A DNA stretch of 64,000 nt, taken from assembly GCF_000377945.1 (NCBI RefSeq), contig NZ_KB898926.1, positions 43,841-107,840 on the forward strand, in the 5' to 3' direction. A program made the position numbers and the translations under genes. The stretch comes from Thioalkalivibrio sulfidiphilus (GTDB lineage Bacteria; Pseudomonadota; Gammaproteobacteria; Ectothiorhodospirales; Ectothiorhodospiraceae). The stretch's first letter is position 1; each line of letters begins with the position of its first letter. Below the pieces are notes generated by a model. The model saw nothing but the letters and a program-made list of their open reading frames with translations, was not told the origin of the DNA and made no database searches. Below are positions 53,033 to 64,000 of this stretch, piece after piece.

Positions 53033-54844
53033 GTGCCCATTTCCCAACTCCCCCCCCAGCTCATCAACCAGATCGCCGCTGGTGAGGTGGTGGAGCGTCC
53101 GGCCTCGGTGGTCAAGGAATTGCTGGAGAACAGCCTGGACGCCGGCGCCCGGCGCATCCAGGTGGACGTGGAGCAGGGCGGGGTGCGGCGCATCCGCATC
53201 CGCGATGACGGCACGGGCATCCCGCCGGAAGAACTCTCCCTGGCCCTGTCACGCCATGCCACCAGCAAGATCGCGAGCCTCGAGGACCTGGAGCGGGTGG
53301 CGAGCCTGGGGTTTCGCGGCGAGGCCCTGCCGAGCATCGCCTCGGTCTCGCGCCTGACGCTCACCTCGGCCACCCCGGGGGCGGACAGCGGCTGGACCAT
53401 CCAGGGCGACGGCGGTGACCGCTTCGAGGCACCCATGCCCGCGGCCCATCCCCAGGGCACCACCGTGGACGTGAAGGACCTGTTCTTCAACGTGCCCGCT
53501 CGGCGCAAGTTCCTGCGCGCAGAGCGCACCGAGTTCGGCCACCTGGAGGAGGTGGTGCGGCGCATCGCCCTGTCCCGCTTCGGGGTGGGCTTCGAGCTGA
53601 CCCACAACCAGAAACCGGGCCTGCGCCTGCCGCCGGCCAGCGACGAGGCGGGCCAGCTGGAGCGGGTGGCGGCCATCTGCGGCGAGGCCTTCGCCACCCA
53701 GGTGCTGCGCATTGACCACGAGGCGGCGGGGCTGCGCCTGTCCGGCTGGCTGGGCCTGCCCACCTATTCCCGCAGCCAGGCGGATCTGCAGTACTTCTAT
53801 GTGAACGGACGCATGGTGCGCGACCGGCTCATCAGCCACGCGGTGCGCCAGGCCTACCAGGACGTACTGTTCCATGGGCGTCACCCCGCCTTCGTGCTGT
53901 ACCTGGAGCTGGATCCCGCCCTGGTGGACGTCAACGCCCATCCCGCCAAGCACGAGGTGCGCTTCAGGGAGTCGCGCCTGGTGCATGACTTCCTGTTCCG
54001 CAGCCTGCACCGGGTGCTGGCGGGGCTGCGCCCGGGCCAGGCGGTGGCGCCTGCGCGGCTTGAAACCCCCGAGCGGGATCCGGCCGCGGAGTCACGTGCC
54101 GGGGGTGGCTGGGGCGGTTCAGCCTGGCGCCCCAGCCAGTCCGGGCTCGGCCTGCGGGTGGCCGAGGTGATGGAGACCTACGGGAGCCTGCACATACCTG
54201 CCGCGCCGGCGGCCATGCCGCTGTCCCCGGAGATGGCGTCCGAGCGCGAGGCCGAGGAACTGCCGCCGCTCGGCTATGCCCTGGCGCAGCTGCACGGGGT
54301 CTACATCCTGGCCCAGAACGCCGAAGGCCTGGTGCTGGTGGACATGCATGCCGCCCACGAGCGCATCACCTACGAGCGCCTCAAGCGCGGCTACTGGGGC
54401 GAGGGGCTCAAGTCCCAGCCCCTGCTGGTACCGGCCACCCTGAACGTGAGTGCGCGCGAGGCGGACCGGGTGGAGAGCGATGCCGAGGCCTTCACCCGCT
54501 TCGGCTTCGAACTGGAGCGCATCGGACCCGAGCAACTGCGGGTGCGCGCCGTGCCCACCCTGCTGGCCCGGGCCGACACCGAGACCCTGGTGCGCGACGT
54601 GCTCGCCGACCTGCTCGCCCACGGCGAGTCCAGCCGGGTGGAGCAGACCGTCAACGAGCTGCTGGCGGGCATGGCCTGCCACGGCTCCGTGCGCGCCAAC
54701 CGCCAGCTCACCGTGCCGGAGATGAACGCCCTGCTGCGGGACATGGAGGCCACCGAGCGCAGCGGCCAGTGCAACCACGGCCGCCCCACCTGGGTGCAGT
54801 TGAGCATGGGGCAGCTGGATAAATTGTTCATGCGCGGACAGTGA
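53033..54844 (+). CDS. mutL: DNA mismatch repair protein MutL (endonuclease-type)
   Basis: MutL (603 aa) couples mismatch recognition to strand removal. The GHKL ATPase motifs [23 protein letters not shown] and [14 protein letters not shown] are present. The C-terminal domain carries [12 protein letters not shown] (residues about 437-448), matching the metal-binding endonuclease pattern DQHA(X)2E(X)4E except for Met in place of Gln. ACHGSVRAN and CNHGRPT follow. This suggests a MutH-independent nicking MutL. The start is a GTG right after a repeat, with no Shine-Dalgarno. Confidence 0.95.
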   Translation: MPISQLPPQLINQIAAGEVVERPASVVKELLENSLDAGARRIQVDVEQGGVRRIRIRDDGTGIPPEELSLALSRHATSKIASLEDLERVASLGFRGEALPSIASVSRLTLTSATPGADSGWTIQGDGGDRFEAPMPAAHPQGTTVDVKDLFFNVPARRKFLRAERTEFGHLEEVVRRIALSRFGVGFELTHNQKPGLRLPPASDEAGQLERVAAICGEAFATQVLRIDHEAAGLRLSGWLGLPTYSRSQADLQYFYVNGRMVRDRLISHAVRQAYQDVLFHGRHPAFVLYLELDPALVDVNAHPAKHEVRFRESRLVHDFLFRSLHRVLAGLRPGQAVAPARLETPERDPAAESRAGGGWGGSAWRPSQSGLGLRVAEVMETYGSLHIPAAPAAMPLSPEMASEREAEELPPLGYALAQLHGVYILAQNAEGLVLVDMHAAHERITYERLKRGYWGEGLKSQPLLVPATLNVSAREADRVESDAEAFTRFGFELERIGPEQLRVRAVPTLLARADTETLVRDVLADLLAHGESSRVEQTVNELLAGMACHGSVRANRQLTVPEMNALLRDMEATERSGQCNHGRPTWVQLSMGQLDKLFMRGQ

Positions 54845-54975
54845 GGCGTGAGGGGATAGGGGATAGGGGATAGGGGTGAGGCGATGGCTTCGCGTACACT
54901 CTTCGCCTCACGCCTCACGCCTCACGCCTCACGCCTCACGCCTCACGCCTCACGCCTCACGCCTCACGCCTCACG
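54842..54975. repeat. Heptad arrays between mutL and miaA: TGAGGCG, (GGGGATA)3, (CGCCTCA)10
   Basis: The mutL stop TGA is the start of a TGAGGCG unit. Three GGGGATA heptads follow (54852-54872), then GGGG and another TGAGGCG. After a 20-bp spacer come ten perfect CGCCTCA heptads (54904-54973) and CG, then the miaA ATG at 54976. CGCCTCA is the complement of TGAGGCG, so the two ends are inverted repeats of one heptad. The whole intergenic region is repeat. Confidence 0.97.
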
Positions 54976-55926
54976 ATGCATCCCCCCGCCATCTTCCTCA
55001 TGGGCCCCACCGCCTCCGGCAAGACCGACCTGGCGGTGGAGCTGGTGCGGCGCCTGCCCTGCGAGATCATCAGCGTGGATTCCGCCCTGGTGTACCGGGG
55101 CATGGACATCGGCACCGCCAAGCCGGGGCCGGAGATCCAGGCCCAGGCGCCCCATCGCCTCATCGACATCCTCGATCCCGCCGAGGCCTACTCTGCGGCA
55201 CGCTTCCGGGAGGATGCCCTGGCGGCCATGGCCGAGATCACCGCGGCGGGCCGGGTGCCCCTGCTGGTGGGCGGCACCATGCTGTATTTCCGTGCCCTGG
55301 AATTCGGCCTGGACCGGCTGCCCGAGGCGGACCCCGAGGTCCGAGCGCAGATCGAGGCCGAGGCGGCCGCCTCGGGCTGGGAGGCGATCCATGCCCGTCT
55401 CGCGGCGGTGGACCCCCCATCCGCCGCGCGCATCCACCCCAACGACCCCCAGCGTCTGCAGCGGGCCCTGGAGGTCTACCTGCTCACCGGACGTCCCCTG
55501 TCCGCCTTCCACGGGGGGGCAGATGCATCGACGCTGCCCTACCGGCTGCTGCGCTTGGCCCTGATCCCCGCCGACCGGGCGGCGCTTCGGCAACGGATTG
55601 CCCGGCGTTTCGATCAAATGCTGGAACTGGGCTTGATTCGCGAGGTCGAGACCTTATATCGGAGGGAGGATCTGAATCCCTCTCTGCCGGCCATCCGCGC
55701 CGTGGGTTATCGGCAGGTCTGGGCCTATCTGGCCGGCGAGATGGATTTCGAGACCATGCGCCGCAAGGCCATCGTCGCCACCGGGCAGCTGGCCAAGCGG
55801 CAGCTCACCTGGCTGCGCAGCTACCCGGGCATCGAGGCCCTGGAGATGGAGCAGCTGGACCCCGCGACCGTGGTGGCCCGGGTCCGGGCCTATCTGGAAG
55901 CGATCCAGGCAGGCGCCGGGCCGTGA
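54976..55926 (+). CDS. miaA: tRNA dimethylallyltransferase
   Basis: MiaA (316 aa) adds the isopentenyl group to A37 of UNN-reading tRNAs. It has the P-loop [14 protein letters not shown] near residue 11, the [17 protein letters not shown] block and [14 protein letters not shown]. The ATG at 54976 directly follows the heptad array; in-frame start codons upstream would only translate repeats. The length is normal. Confidence 0.96.
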   Translation: MHPPAIFLMGPTASGKTDLAVELVRRLPCEIISVDSALVYRGMDIGTAKPGPEIQAQAPHRLIDILDPAEAYSAARFREDALAAMAEITAAGRVPLLVGGTMLYFRALEFGLDRLPEADPEVRAQIEAEAAASGWEAIHARLAAVDPPSAARIHPNDPQRLQRALEVYLLTGRPLSAFHGGADASTLPYRLLRLALIPADRAALRQRIARRFDQMLELGLIREVETLYRREDLNPSLPAIRAVGYRQVWAYLAGEMDFETMRRKAIVATGQLAKRQLTWLRSYPGIEALEMEQLDPATVVARVRAYLEAIQAGAGP

Positions 55927-55956
55927 AACAATCGACGTCGCATTTTGCGACCCTAT

Positions 55957-55964
55957 GCTAGACT
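55957..55964 (+). promoter_or_regulatory. Possible extended -10 promoter of hfq
   Basis: TGCTAGACT carries an extended -10 (TGnTAnnnT) about 95 bp before hfq. No convincing -35 box is visible at the right spacing. A promoter just after miaA is common at this locus, but this site is only a candidate. Confidence 0.35.
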
Positions 55965-56057
55965 GCAAAAAGAGCTGATTTTGGGTGCAAATCCCGCCTC
56001 TGCCCGGATTCGGCAGAGCCCAAAACACCACATCCACGAGACTCAAGGAGTACGCTC

Positions 56058-56300
56058 ATGTCAAAAGGGCAGACCTTACAAGAACCCTTCCTCAACGCGC
56101 TGCGCAAGGAGCGGATCCCGGTGTCCATCTACCTGGTCAACGGCATCAAGCTGCAGGGCCAGATCGATTCCTTCGACCAGTTCGTGGTGCTGCTGAAGAA
56201 CACCGTCAGCCAGATGGTCTACAAGCACGCCATCTCCACCATCGTGCCCTCCCGGCCGGTGAAACTGGCCATGCCCGAGGACATGCAGCCGGAAGACTGA
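56058..56300 (+). CDS. hfq: RNA chaperone Hfq
   Basis: Hfq (80 aa) is the hexameric Sm-like protein that pairs small RNAs with mRNAs. Sm1 ([20 protein letters not shown]) and Sm2 ([12 protein letters not shown]) are complete. The C-terminal tail is short. CAAGGAG precedes the ATG. It is in the canonical miaA-hfq-hflX order. Confidence 0.97.
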   Translation: MSKGQTLQEPFLNALRKERIPVSIYLVNGIKLQGQIDSFDQFVVLLKNTVSQMVYKHAISTIVPSRPVKLAMPEDMQPED

Positions 56301-56344
56301 GGTCTTCCGCCTCGGCAGGCCCATGACCCTCAAAGAGACCGCCA

Positions 56345-57643
56345 TTGTTTGAAAGACCGAAGCAGGGCGAGCGCGCAGTGCTCGTCCACATGGACCTGCC
56401 GGACAGCCCCCGGGATGACGACTGCGGCGAGTTCACCGAACTCGTGAATTCCGCCGGCGCCGAGCCCGTGGCGCTGATCACCGGTCCCCGCCAGAGCCCG
56501 GACCCGCGCCTGTTCGTGGGCAGCGGCAAGGCCGAGGAGATCCGCGAGCAGGTGGAGGCCCAGGGTGCCGAGGTGGTGATCTTCGATCACGAACTCTCCC
56601 CCAGCCAGGAACGCAACCTGGAACGCCTGTTCAAGTGCCGGGTGCTGGACCGCACCGGCCTGATCCTGGACATCTTCGCCCAGCGCGCCCGCTCCCACGA
56701 GGGCAAGCTGCAGGTGGAGCTGGCCCAGTTGCGCCACATGTCCACCCGCCTGGTGCGTGGCTGGACCCACCTGGAGCGGCAGAAGGGCGGTATCGGTCTG
56801 CGCGGCCCGGGCGAGACCCAGCTCGAGACCGACCGCCGGCTGCTGGCCGGGCGCATCAAGCAGATCCTGCGTCGCCTGGAGAAGGTGGAGGCCCAGCGGG
56901 AGCAGGGGCGTCAGTCCCGGCGCCGGGCCGAGATCCCCACCGTGTCCTTGGTGGGTTACACCAACGCCGGCAAGTCCACCCTGTTCAACAGGCTCACCAA
57001 CGCCGGCGTGTACGCCGCCGACCAGCTGTTCGCCACCCTGGACCCCACCCTGCGCCGTGTCGACCTGCCGGACCAGCAGGCCGTGATCCTGGCGGACACC
57101 GTGGGCTTCGTGCGTCAGCTGCCCCACGACCTGGTGGCCGCCTTCAAGGCGACCCTGACCGAGACCCGGGAGGCGAGCCTGCTGCTGCACGTGGTGGACG
57201 CCGCCGACCCCCGGCGCGAGGACAACATCCAGCAGGTCAACAGCGTGCTCGAGGAGATCGGCGCCGCGGAGGTGCCGCGCATCCTGGTGTATAACAAGAT
57301 CGATGCCCTGCCCGAGGTGCAGCCCCACCTGGTGGAGGCTGCCCACGGCGAACCGGCGCGGGTGTATCTCTCGGCGCGCACCGGCGAGGGCGTGGGGCTG
57401 CTCATGGACTGGCTGGCCAACCGCTTCGCCGAGTCCCTGGTACAGGGATGGATCAGCCTGCCGCCCTCGGCGGGTCGCGAGCGTGCCGGCCTGTATCGCA
57501 TGCAGGCGGTGCTGGGCGAGGAGGTCCAGCCCGACGGCGGCCTGCGCCTGCACATCCGTCTGCCCCGGCGGCGCTTCGAAGAACTTTTCCGCGACAGCGG
57601 GTTCATACCGGAACTGCAGGCGGACGCGCGCCAGGTCGCCTGA
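56345..57643 (+). CDS. hflX: Ribosome-splitting GTPase HflX
   Basis: HflX (432 aa) is a GTPase that binds and splits stalled 50S/70S ribosomes. The G motifs are GYTNAGKSTLFNRL, DTVGFVRQLP and NKID. The HflX N-terminal domain includes GSGKAEEIRE and the RGPGETQLETDRR linker. The start is a TTG at 56345 (TTGTTTGAAAGACC), 44 bp after hfq. No better start lies nearby. Confidence 0.95.
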   Translation: MFERPKQGERAVLVHMDLPDSPRDDDCGEFTELVNSAGAEPVALITGPRQSPDPRLFVGSGKAEEIREQVEAQGAEVVIFDHELSPSQERNLERLFKCRVLDRTGLILDIFAQRARSHEGKLQVELAQLRHMSTRLVRGWTHLERQKGGIGLRGPGETQLETDRRLLAGRIKQILRRLEKVEAQREQGRQSRRRAEIPTVSLVGYTNAGKSTLFNRLTNAGVYAADQLFATLDPTLRRVDLPDQQAVILADTVGFVRQLPHDLVAAFKATLTETREASLLLHVVDAADPRREDNIQQVNSVLEEIGAAEVPRILVYNKIDALPEVQPHLVEAAHGEPARVYLSARTGEGVGLLMDWLANRFAESLVQGWISLPPSAGRERAGLYRMQAVLGEEVQPDGGLRLHIRLPRRRFEELFRDSGFIPELQADARQVA

Positions 57644-57776
57644 CGTCACGGATGGCCTGCTGGTCGGCGTTTTTTTCCGGTAATTTTGCGCAAACGAGAT
57701 TCGGTCTCTAGAATGACCGCCTTGTCCGGGTGAGCCTGCGCGCCCGAAACGGTTTCGAAACACGGAGAGCCCCTTC

Positions 57777-58955
57777 ATGCCCTGGAACGAACCAGGAAAG
57801 AACAGCAACGACCCCTGGAGCGGCGGTGGCCGCAGTGGTGGCGGTGGTGGTGGCGGCCAGAGCGGCCCGCCGGACCTGGACGAGGTGCTGCGCAAGCTGA
57901 CCCGCCAGCTGAACGGCATCTTCGGCGGTGGCGGCGGCAGCGGTGGCGGTGATGGCGGCGGCATGGGGCGTCACGCCTCCGCCGGCATCAGCCTGATCCT
58001 GATCGTCGCCCTGGTGGTGTGGCTGGCCTCGGGCTTCTACATCATCAGCGAAGGTGAGCGCGGCGTGGTGCTGCGTTTCGGTTCCTTCCAGTCGGTGTCC
58101 CAGCCGGGTCCCAACTGGCATCTGCCCTATCCCATCGAGACGGTGGAGCGGGTGGACATCGACAGCATCCGAAGCATCCAGCACCGGGCCCTGATGCTCA
58201 CCGCGGACGAGAACATCATCGACGTGGACGTGGCCGTGCAATACCGCGTCATGGATCCGGTGGACTTCCTGTTCAACGTGCGTGATCCGGACCGCACCAC
58301 CCGCCAGGTGATGGAATCGGCCATCCGCGAGCGGGTGGGCAAGAACAACCTGGAATTCATCCTGGGTGAAGGGCGTGGCGAGATCGCCACCAGCGCCCGG
58401 ACGGTGATCCAGGAGGCCCTGGATGCCTACGGCGCCGGTGTGACCGTGACCACCGTGAGCATGCAGCAGGCCCAGCCGCCGGAACCGGTGCAGGAGGCCT
58501 TCGCCGACGCCATCCGCGCCCGTGAGGACGAGGCCCGCTTCCGTAACGAGGCCGAGGCCTATGCCAATGCCATCGTGCCCCAGGCGCGAGGCGAGGCGGC
58601 CCGTATCCGCGAGGAGGCCCAGGCCTACCGCGAGCAGGTCATCGCCCGGGCCGAGGGTGATGCCTCCCGCTTCAGCCAGCTGCTGGTGGAATATCAGCGC
58701 GCCCCCGACGTGACCCGTCAGCGTCTCTACCTGGAGACCGCCGAGGCCGTGCTGGGTGGCACCAACAAGGTGATCGTCGACATGCAAGGCGGCAACAACC
58801 TCATGTACCTGCCTCTGGACAAGTTCATGCAGTCCCAGGGCGCCACGACCACGGCCCCCCGCGTGATCGATCAGCGTGGCGTGGACAGCTCGCGGCCCGC
58901 GCCGCTGCCGAGCCTCGGCACGCGTCCTGATCCCCGTGCCCGGGAGGTGCGCTGA
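57777..58955 (+). CDS. hflK: FtsH protease modulator HflK
   Basis: HflK (392 aa) forms with HflC a membrane complex around the FtsH protease. The N-terminus is Gly-rich (GGGRSGGGGGGGQSGPPDLD), followed by a TM (about residues 70-88) and a SPFH/prohibitin domain (GERGVVLRFGSF). A long helical region ends in a low-complexity tail. CGGAGAG precedes the ATG, and its stop overlaps the hflC start by one base. Confidence 0.95.
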   Translation: MPWNEPGKNSNDPWSGGGRSGGGGGGGQSGPPDLDEVLRKLTRQLNGIFGGGGGSGGGDGGGMGRHASAGISLILIVALVVWLASGFYIISEGERGVVLRFGSFQSVSQPGPNWHLPYPIETVERVDIDSIRSIQHRALMLTADENIIDVDVAVQYRVMDPVDFLFNVRDPDRTTRQVMESAIRERVGKNNLEFILGEGRGEIATSARTVIQEALDAYGAGVTVTTVSMQQAQPPEPVQEAFADAIRAREDEARFRNEAEAYANAIVPQARGEAARIREEAQAYREQVIARAEGDASRFSQLLVEYQRAPDVTRQRLYLETAEAVLGGTNKVIVDMQGGNNLMYLPLDKFMQSQGATTTAPRVIDQRGVDSSRPAPLPSLGTRPDPRAREVR

Positions 58956-59824
58956 TGATCCGCATCATTGGAATCGTGGCGGTGGTGTCCGCCATCATCG
59001 TGGGCATGTCCACCTACACCGTGGACGAGCGTGAGCGCGTGATCCTGTTCAGCCTGGGTGAGATCAAGGCCCTGGACCTGGAGCCGGGCCTGCACTTCAA
59101 GTTCCCCCTGGTGAACAACGTGCGCAAGTTCGACGCCCGGGTGCTGACCCTGGACATCCCGCCGGACCGCTTCCTCACCAGCGAGGCGAAGAACGTCATC
59201 GTCGACTTCTACGCCAAGTGGCGCATCGACGACGTGGGCCAGTTCTTCCGCTCCACGCGCGGCAACGAGCGCAACGCCGAGGACCGCCTGGCGCAGATCC
59301 TGCGCGACGGTATGCGTAACGAGTTTGCCCGCTACACCCTGGAACAGGTGGTTGCCGGCGAGCGTCTGACCATCATGGGTGCCGTGCGTCAGCAGGCCCT
59401 GGACACCGCCCGGGAGCTGGGCGTGGTGCTGGTGGACGTGCGCATCCGTCGCATGGACCTGCCCGACGAGGTGAGTGAGTCCGTGTACGAACGTATGCGC
59501 GCCGAGCGTCAGCGCGTGGCCCAGGACTTCCGTGCCCGGGGCCGCGAGGAGGCCGAGCGCATCCGCGCACGTGCCGACCGCGAGCGCACCGTGATCCTGG
59601 CGGATGCCTACCGGGAGTCCGAGCAACTGCGTGGTGAGGGCGATGCCCGTGCCGCCGAGACCTATGCTGGTGCCTTTGGCGAGGACGAGGAGTTCTTCTC
59701 CTTCTACCGGAGCCTGATCGCCTATCGCAACACCATGACCGGCGACAACGCCATGTTCGTCATCGAGCCGGATTCGGACTTCTTCCGCTACTTCGGCAGC
59801 CCCATCGGGGCGCCCCGACGGTAG
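58955..59824 (+). CDS. hflC: FtsH protease modulator HflC
   Basis: HflC (289 aa) is the partner of HflK. It has an N-terminal TM (about residues 4-20), the SPFH domain (VDERERVILFSLGEIK) and the characteristic DVRIRRMDLPDEVSESVYER helix. It overlaps hflK (TGATG) and is translationally coupled. A perfect hairpin follows the stop. Confidence 0.95.
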   Translation: MIRIIGIVAVVSAIIVGMSTYTVDERERVILFSLGEIKALDLEPGLHFKFPLVNNVRKFDARVLTLDIPPDRFLTSEAKNVIVDFYAKWRIDDVGQFFRSTRGNERNAEDRLAQILRDGMRNEFARYTLEQVVAGERLTIMGAVRQQALDTARELGVVLVDVRIRRMDLPDEVSESVYERMRAERQRVAQDFRARGREEAERIRARADRERTVILADAYRESEQLRGEGDARAAETYAGAFGEDEEFFSFYRSLIAYRNTMTGDNAMFVIEPDSDFFRYFGSPIGAPRR

Positions 59825-59836
59825 TCACGACGGCAT

Positions 59837-59865
59837 GATGAAGGGCGGGTCTCCCGCCCTTCATC
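59837..59865 (+). terminator. Hairpin between hflC and yjeT
   Basis: GATGAAGGGCGGG-TCT-CCCGCCCTTCATC is a perfect 13-bp stem with a 3-nt loop, 12 bp after hflC. It lacks a T-tract, so it may attenuate or protect the transcript rather than end it fully. Confidence 0.6.
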
Positions 59866-59883
59866 GTCTCCGGGACCCTCCCC

Positions 59884-60075
59884 ATGCTCTGGAACGACCT
59901 GCTCGCCGCCCTGGCCCTGCTGCTGGTGCTGGAGGGGCTCATGCCCTTTCTCAACCCGGCCGGACTCAAGCGCGCCCTGCTGCAGGTGGCGGAACTCCCC
60001 GACAGCGTCCTGCGTGGCTTCGGCCTGGTGAGCATGGTGCTGGGGGCCCTGCTGCTGTGGTGGCTCAGGGGCTGA
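59884..60075 (+). CDS. yjeT: YjeT-family small membrane protein (DUF2065)
   Basis: This 63-aa protein has two hydrophobic segments (ALALLLVLEGLMPFL and GLVSMVLGALLLWWL) around NPAGLKRALLQVAELPD. That pattern and its position between hflC and purA identify the DUF2065/YjeT family. The function is unknown. Confidence 0.9.
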   Translation: MLWNDLLAALALLLVLEGLMPFLNPAGLKRALLQVAELPDSVLRGFGLVSMVLGALLLWWLRG

Positions 60076-60164
60076 GGGGGCCGCAAATGAACGCCAATCA
60101 ACGCGAATAAACTCACGAACTCTCTGCGCCTTTGCGTCTCCGCGATCTTTGTATTGACGGCCCC
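60076..60164. repeat. Mixed intergenic repeats between yjeT and hisZ
   Basis: Strings of two families lie side by side: CGCAAATGAACGCCAATCAA (the type seen in the 37-bp repeat at 49089) and CTCTGCGCCTTTGCGTCTCC (the type at 27196). They are bounded by a short inverted repeat GGGGCCG (60077-60083) / CGGCCCC (60158-60164). It begins directly after the yjeT stop. Confidence 0.8.
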
Positions 60165-60222
60165 ACCTGGCCCGAAAAAACTCGAAATCCACGCCGAATC
60201 CCACCGAAACCGCCCGAGTATG

Positions 60223-60228
60223 TATAAT
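60223..60228 (+). promoter_or_regulatory. -10 box upstream of hisZ-purA
   Basis: A perfect TATAAT lies 66 bp before the hisZ ATG, just after the repeat region. No good -35 is seen 16-18 bp upstream, so activity may depend on an activator. hisZ and purA are probably transcribed from here. Confidence 0.5.
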
Positions 60229-60294
60229 CACGGGCCTTGAACGGGGCGCCGGAGTCGTGCGCGGCCCGAAGTCCACGACGACGACGACAGACCC

Positions 60295-62777
<2,483 letters not shown>

Positions 62778-62936
62778 TCGCTTCGGGCACTCCGCGCCCG
62801 TTCCTGGCCCGCAAACCTCACCGCCCGTGACCCAGGTCATGGGCGGCGTGCGTTTGGGCGTGTCATGATGCGGGCATTCCCGGGTGTGAACGGCAGCGCG
62901 ACGGCGCAGTCAAACCGGAGCAAGGAGGTATCCGAG

Positions 62937-63713
62937 ATGAGTCAACGATTCAGCGAACGCAGCGTGGTGGTCACCGGTGCCGGCAAGGGCATCGGCCGCA
63001 CCATCGCCCGGGTGTTCGCCCACGAGGGTGCGCGGGTGCTGGTGGTGGACCGGGATGCCGAGGCCGCCGCCGAGACCGCCCGGGCGATCACCGAGGCGGG
63101 CGGCCACGCCGTTGCCTGCGTCACCGACGTGAGTCAGCGCGCCGAGGTGGAGGCCATGGTGGGCGAGGCCATGACGCACTTCGGCGGCATCGACGTGCTG
63201 GTGGCCAACGCCGGCATCTTCCCCTCGGTGAGCATCGAGGAGATGACCGAGGCGGACTGGGACCAGGTCCATGAGGTGAATCTCAAGGGGGCGTTCTTCT
63301 GCGTGAAGGCCGCCGCCGCCCAGATGCGCCGCCAGGGTAGCGGCGGGCGCATCCTGCTCACCTCATCCATCACCGGCCCCATCACCGGCTTTCCCGGCTG
63401 GGCCCACTACGGCGCCACCAAGGCGGGCATGCTCGGCTTCATGCGCACCGCCGCCATCGAGTTCGCCCGCACGGGCATCACCATCAACGCGGTGCTGCCC
63501 GGCAACATCCGCACCGAGGGCCTGACCGATGTGGGCGCGGAGTACCTGCGCAAGATGGAGGCCTCCATCCCGCTGGGCTACCTGGGTGAGCCGGAGGACA
63601 TCGCCTACGCCATGCTGTTCCTGGCCTCCGACGAGGCCCGTTACATCACGGGTCAGACCCTGGTGGTGGATGGCGGACAGACCCTGCCCGAATCATCGCT
63701 GGCGCTGGAGTGA
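62937..63713 (+). CDS. Short-chain dehydrogenase/reductase (FabG-like)
   Basis: This 258-aa SDR has the NAD(P)-binding TGAGKGIGRTIA (residues about 14-25), the NAG motif (LVANAGIFPS), catalytic serine in LLTSSITGP and YGATK (Tyr/Lys pair), and a C-terminal ITGQTLVVDGGQTLPE. Close relatives act on 3-oxoacyl or other keto substrates; the exact one is unknown. AAGGAGG precedes the ATG at 62937, so the upstream ATG at 62865 is rejected. It is monocistronic after purA. Confidence 0.9.
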   Translation: MSQRFSERSVVVTGAGKGIGRTIARVFAHEGARVLVVDRDAEAAAETARAITEAGGHAVACVTDVSQRAEVEAMVGEAMTHFGGIDVLVANAGIFPSVSIEEMTEADWDQVHEVNLKGAFFCVKAAAAQMRRQGSGGRILLTSSITGPITGFPGWAHYGATKAGMLGFMRTAAIEFARTGITINAVLPGNIRTEGLTDVGAEYLRKMEASIPLGYLGEPEDIAYAMLFLASDEARYITGQTLVVDGGQTLPESSLALE

Positions 63714-63878
63714 ACGCACGCTAGGAGCCTGGGCGGTAGAAGTTTTCGGTCGAGCATAAATCGATGCTGATCTGCGGGGGCCGGGTGGCGCCGGGACTGT
63801 TATCCAGCCACAGTGACCGGCATGCAGGGTCACCCGGCGTCACAGTGGGCCGCCGGCCCCGCACTGGCGGGGTGTCGG

Positions 63879-64000
63879 TTATGCCGGGCGCCATCCCAAG
63901 CGCTGCATCCGTCGCAGGTTGAGCGCCAGACACACCAGATTCCATTCACCCGTGACCGCTTCAAGCCCCCGGACACTGAAGCGGCGAAAGCCCATCGCCT
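63879..64000 (-). mobile_element. 3' end of an IS1182/IS5-like transposase gene, cut by window edge
   Basis: The minus strand encodes AMGFRRFSVRGLEAVTGEWN then LVCLALNLRRMQRLGWRPA and a stop at 63879. The pattern GFRRF..RGL..V..EW.LVC.A.NL.R is the C-terminus of DDE transposases of the IS1182 type. The rest lies beyond the window. The IS end is probably between the SDR stop and 63879, possibly near 63723 (AGGAGCCTGGGCGG), but its terminal repeat cannot be verified here. Confidence 0.8.

Noticed and set aside
54904..54973. Regular short repeats that might suggest a CRISPR array
   Set aside because: The heptads are contiguous, with no spacers, and no cas genes are nearby.

Overview
The window is a GC-rich chromosomal segment from a gammaproteobacterium. 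Several gene orders are classic for that class: rpsP-rimM-trmD-rplS; queG / nnr-tsaE-amiC-mutL-miaA-hfq-hflX-hflK-hflC-yjeT-hisZ-purA; and pcnB-folK-dNK-panB-panC-panD. Three consecutive soxA-soxX pairs point to a sulfur-oxidising chemolithotroph. The combination resembles Ectothiorhodospiraceae / Thioalkalivibrio-type bacteria, but that placement is inference from gene content and no database was searched.

Layout. Positions 1-2250 hold the ribosomal/tRNA-modification operon, with a 260-bp palindromic element wedged between rimM and trmD. Positions 2300-6960 hold an exported TPR-like protein, a chemoreceptor with a sigma28-like promoter, and ogt. Positions 7030-12720 are the sox region: three tandem soxAX pairs, two closely similar and one diverged. 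Positions 12730-15570 hold rlmJ and htpG, the latter with a textbook sigma32 promoter. After an IS110-type transposase remnant comes an iron/heme-uptake cluster (tonB-exbB-exbD-hemP-TonB-dependent receptor, 16050-20440) with a Fur-like dyad in its promoter. Next are a tandem UspA protein and an SLC13/TrkA-C permease. From 23550 to 29910 the minus strand carries two small genes (one flagellar-rod-like), a KdtA-like transferase, pgi, zwf and an NAD-type 6-phosphogluconate dehydrogenase. Then come glgA and ppc (plus strand), a SAP-like small gene, and the pantothenate/folate/pcnB operon (minus strand). Positions 39690-49040 hold tRNA-Glu(CTC), NUDIX, hslR, GST, an FAD oxidoreductase, ycgN, an SLC13 permease, a PAS-GGDEF-EAL protein and queG. 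From 49280 to 62780 runs the conserved nnr-to-purA series, followed by an SDR gene and the 3' end of a transposase running off the right edge.

The most unusual non-coding feature is the intergenic DNA. Many gaps hold inverted repeats or tandem arrays built on a 7-bp period: (TGACCAC)11, (CCCACTT)8, (CGCCTCA)10, (TTGCCAC)4, (GGGGATA)3 and a 14-bp unit. Three of the arrays end within about 20 bp of a start codon with no Shine-Dalgarno in between, and several repeats contain the upstream stop codon. Other repeat classes are a perfect 37-bp inverted repeat, arms of the CGCAGAGACGCAAAG type, and two palindromic elements sharing the same 19-bp CTAG-ending termini but different interiors. These repeats, the tripled soxAX genes and the rimM-trmD insertion are the main items worth follow-up.
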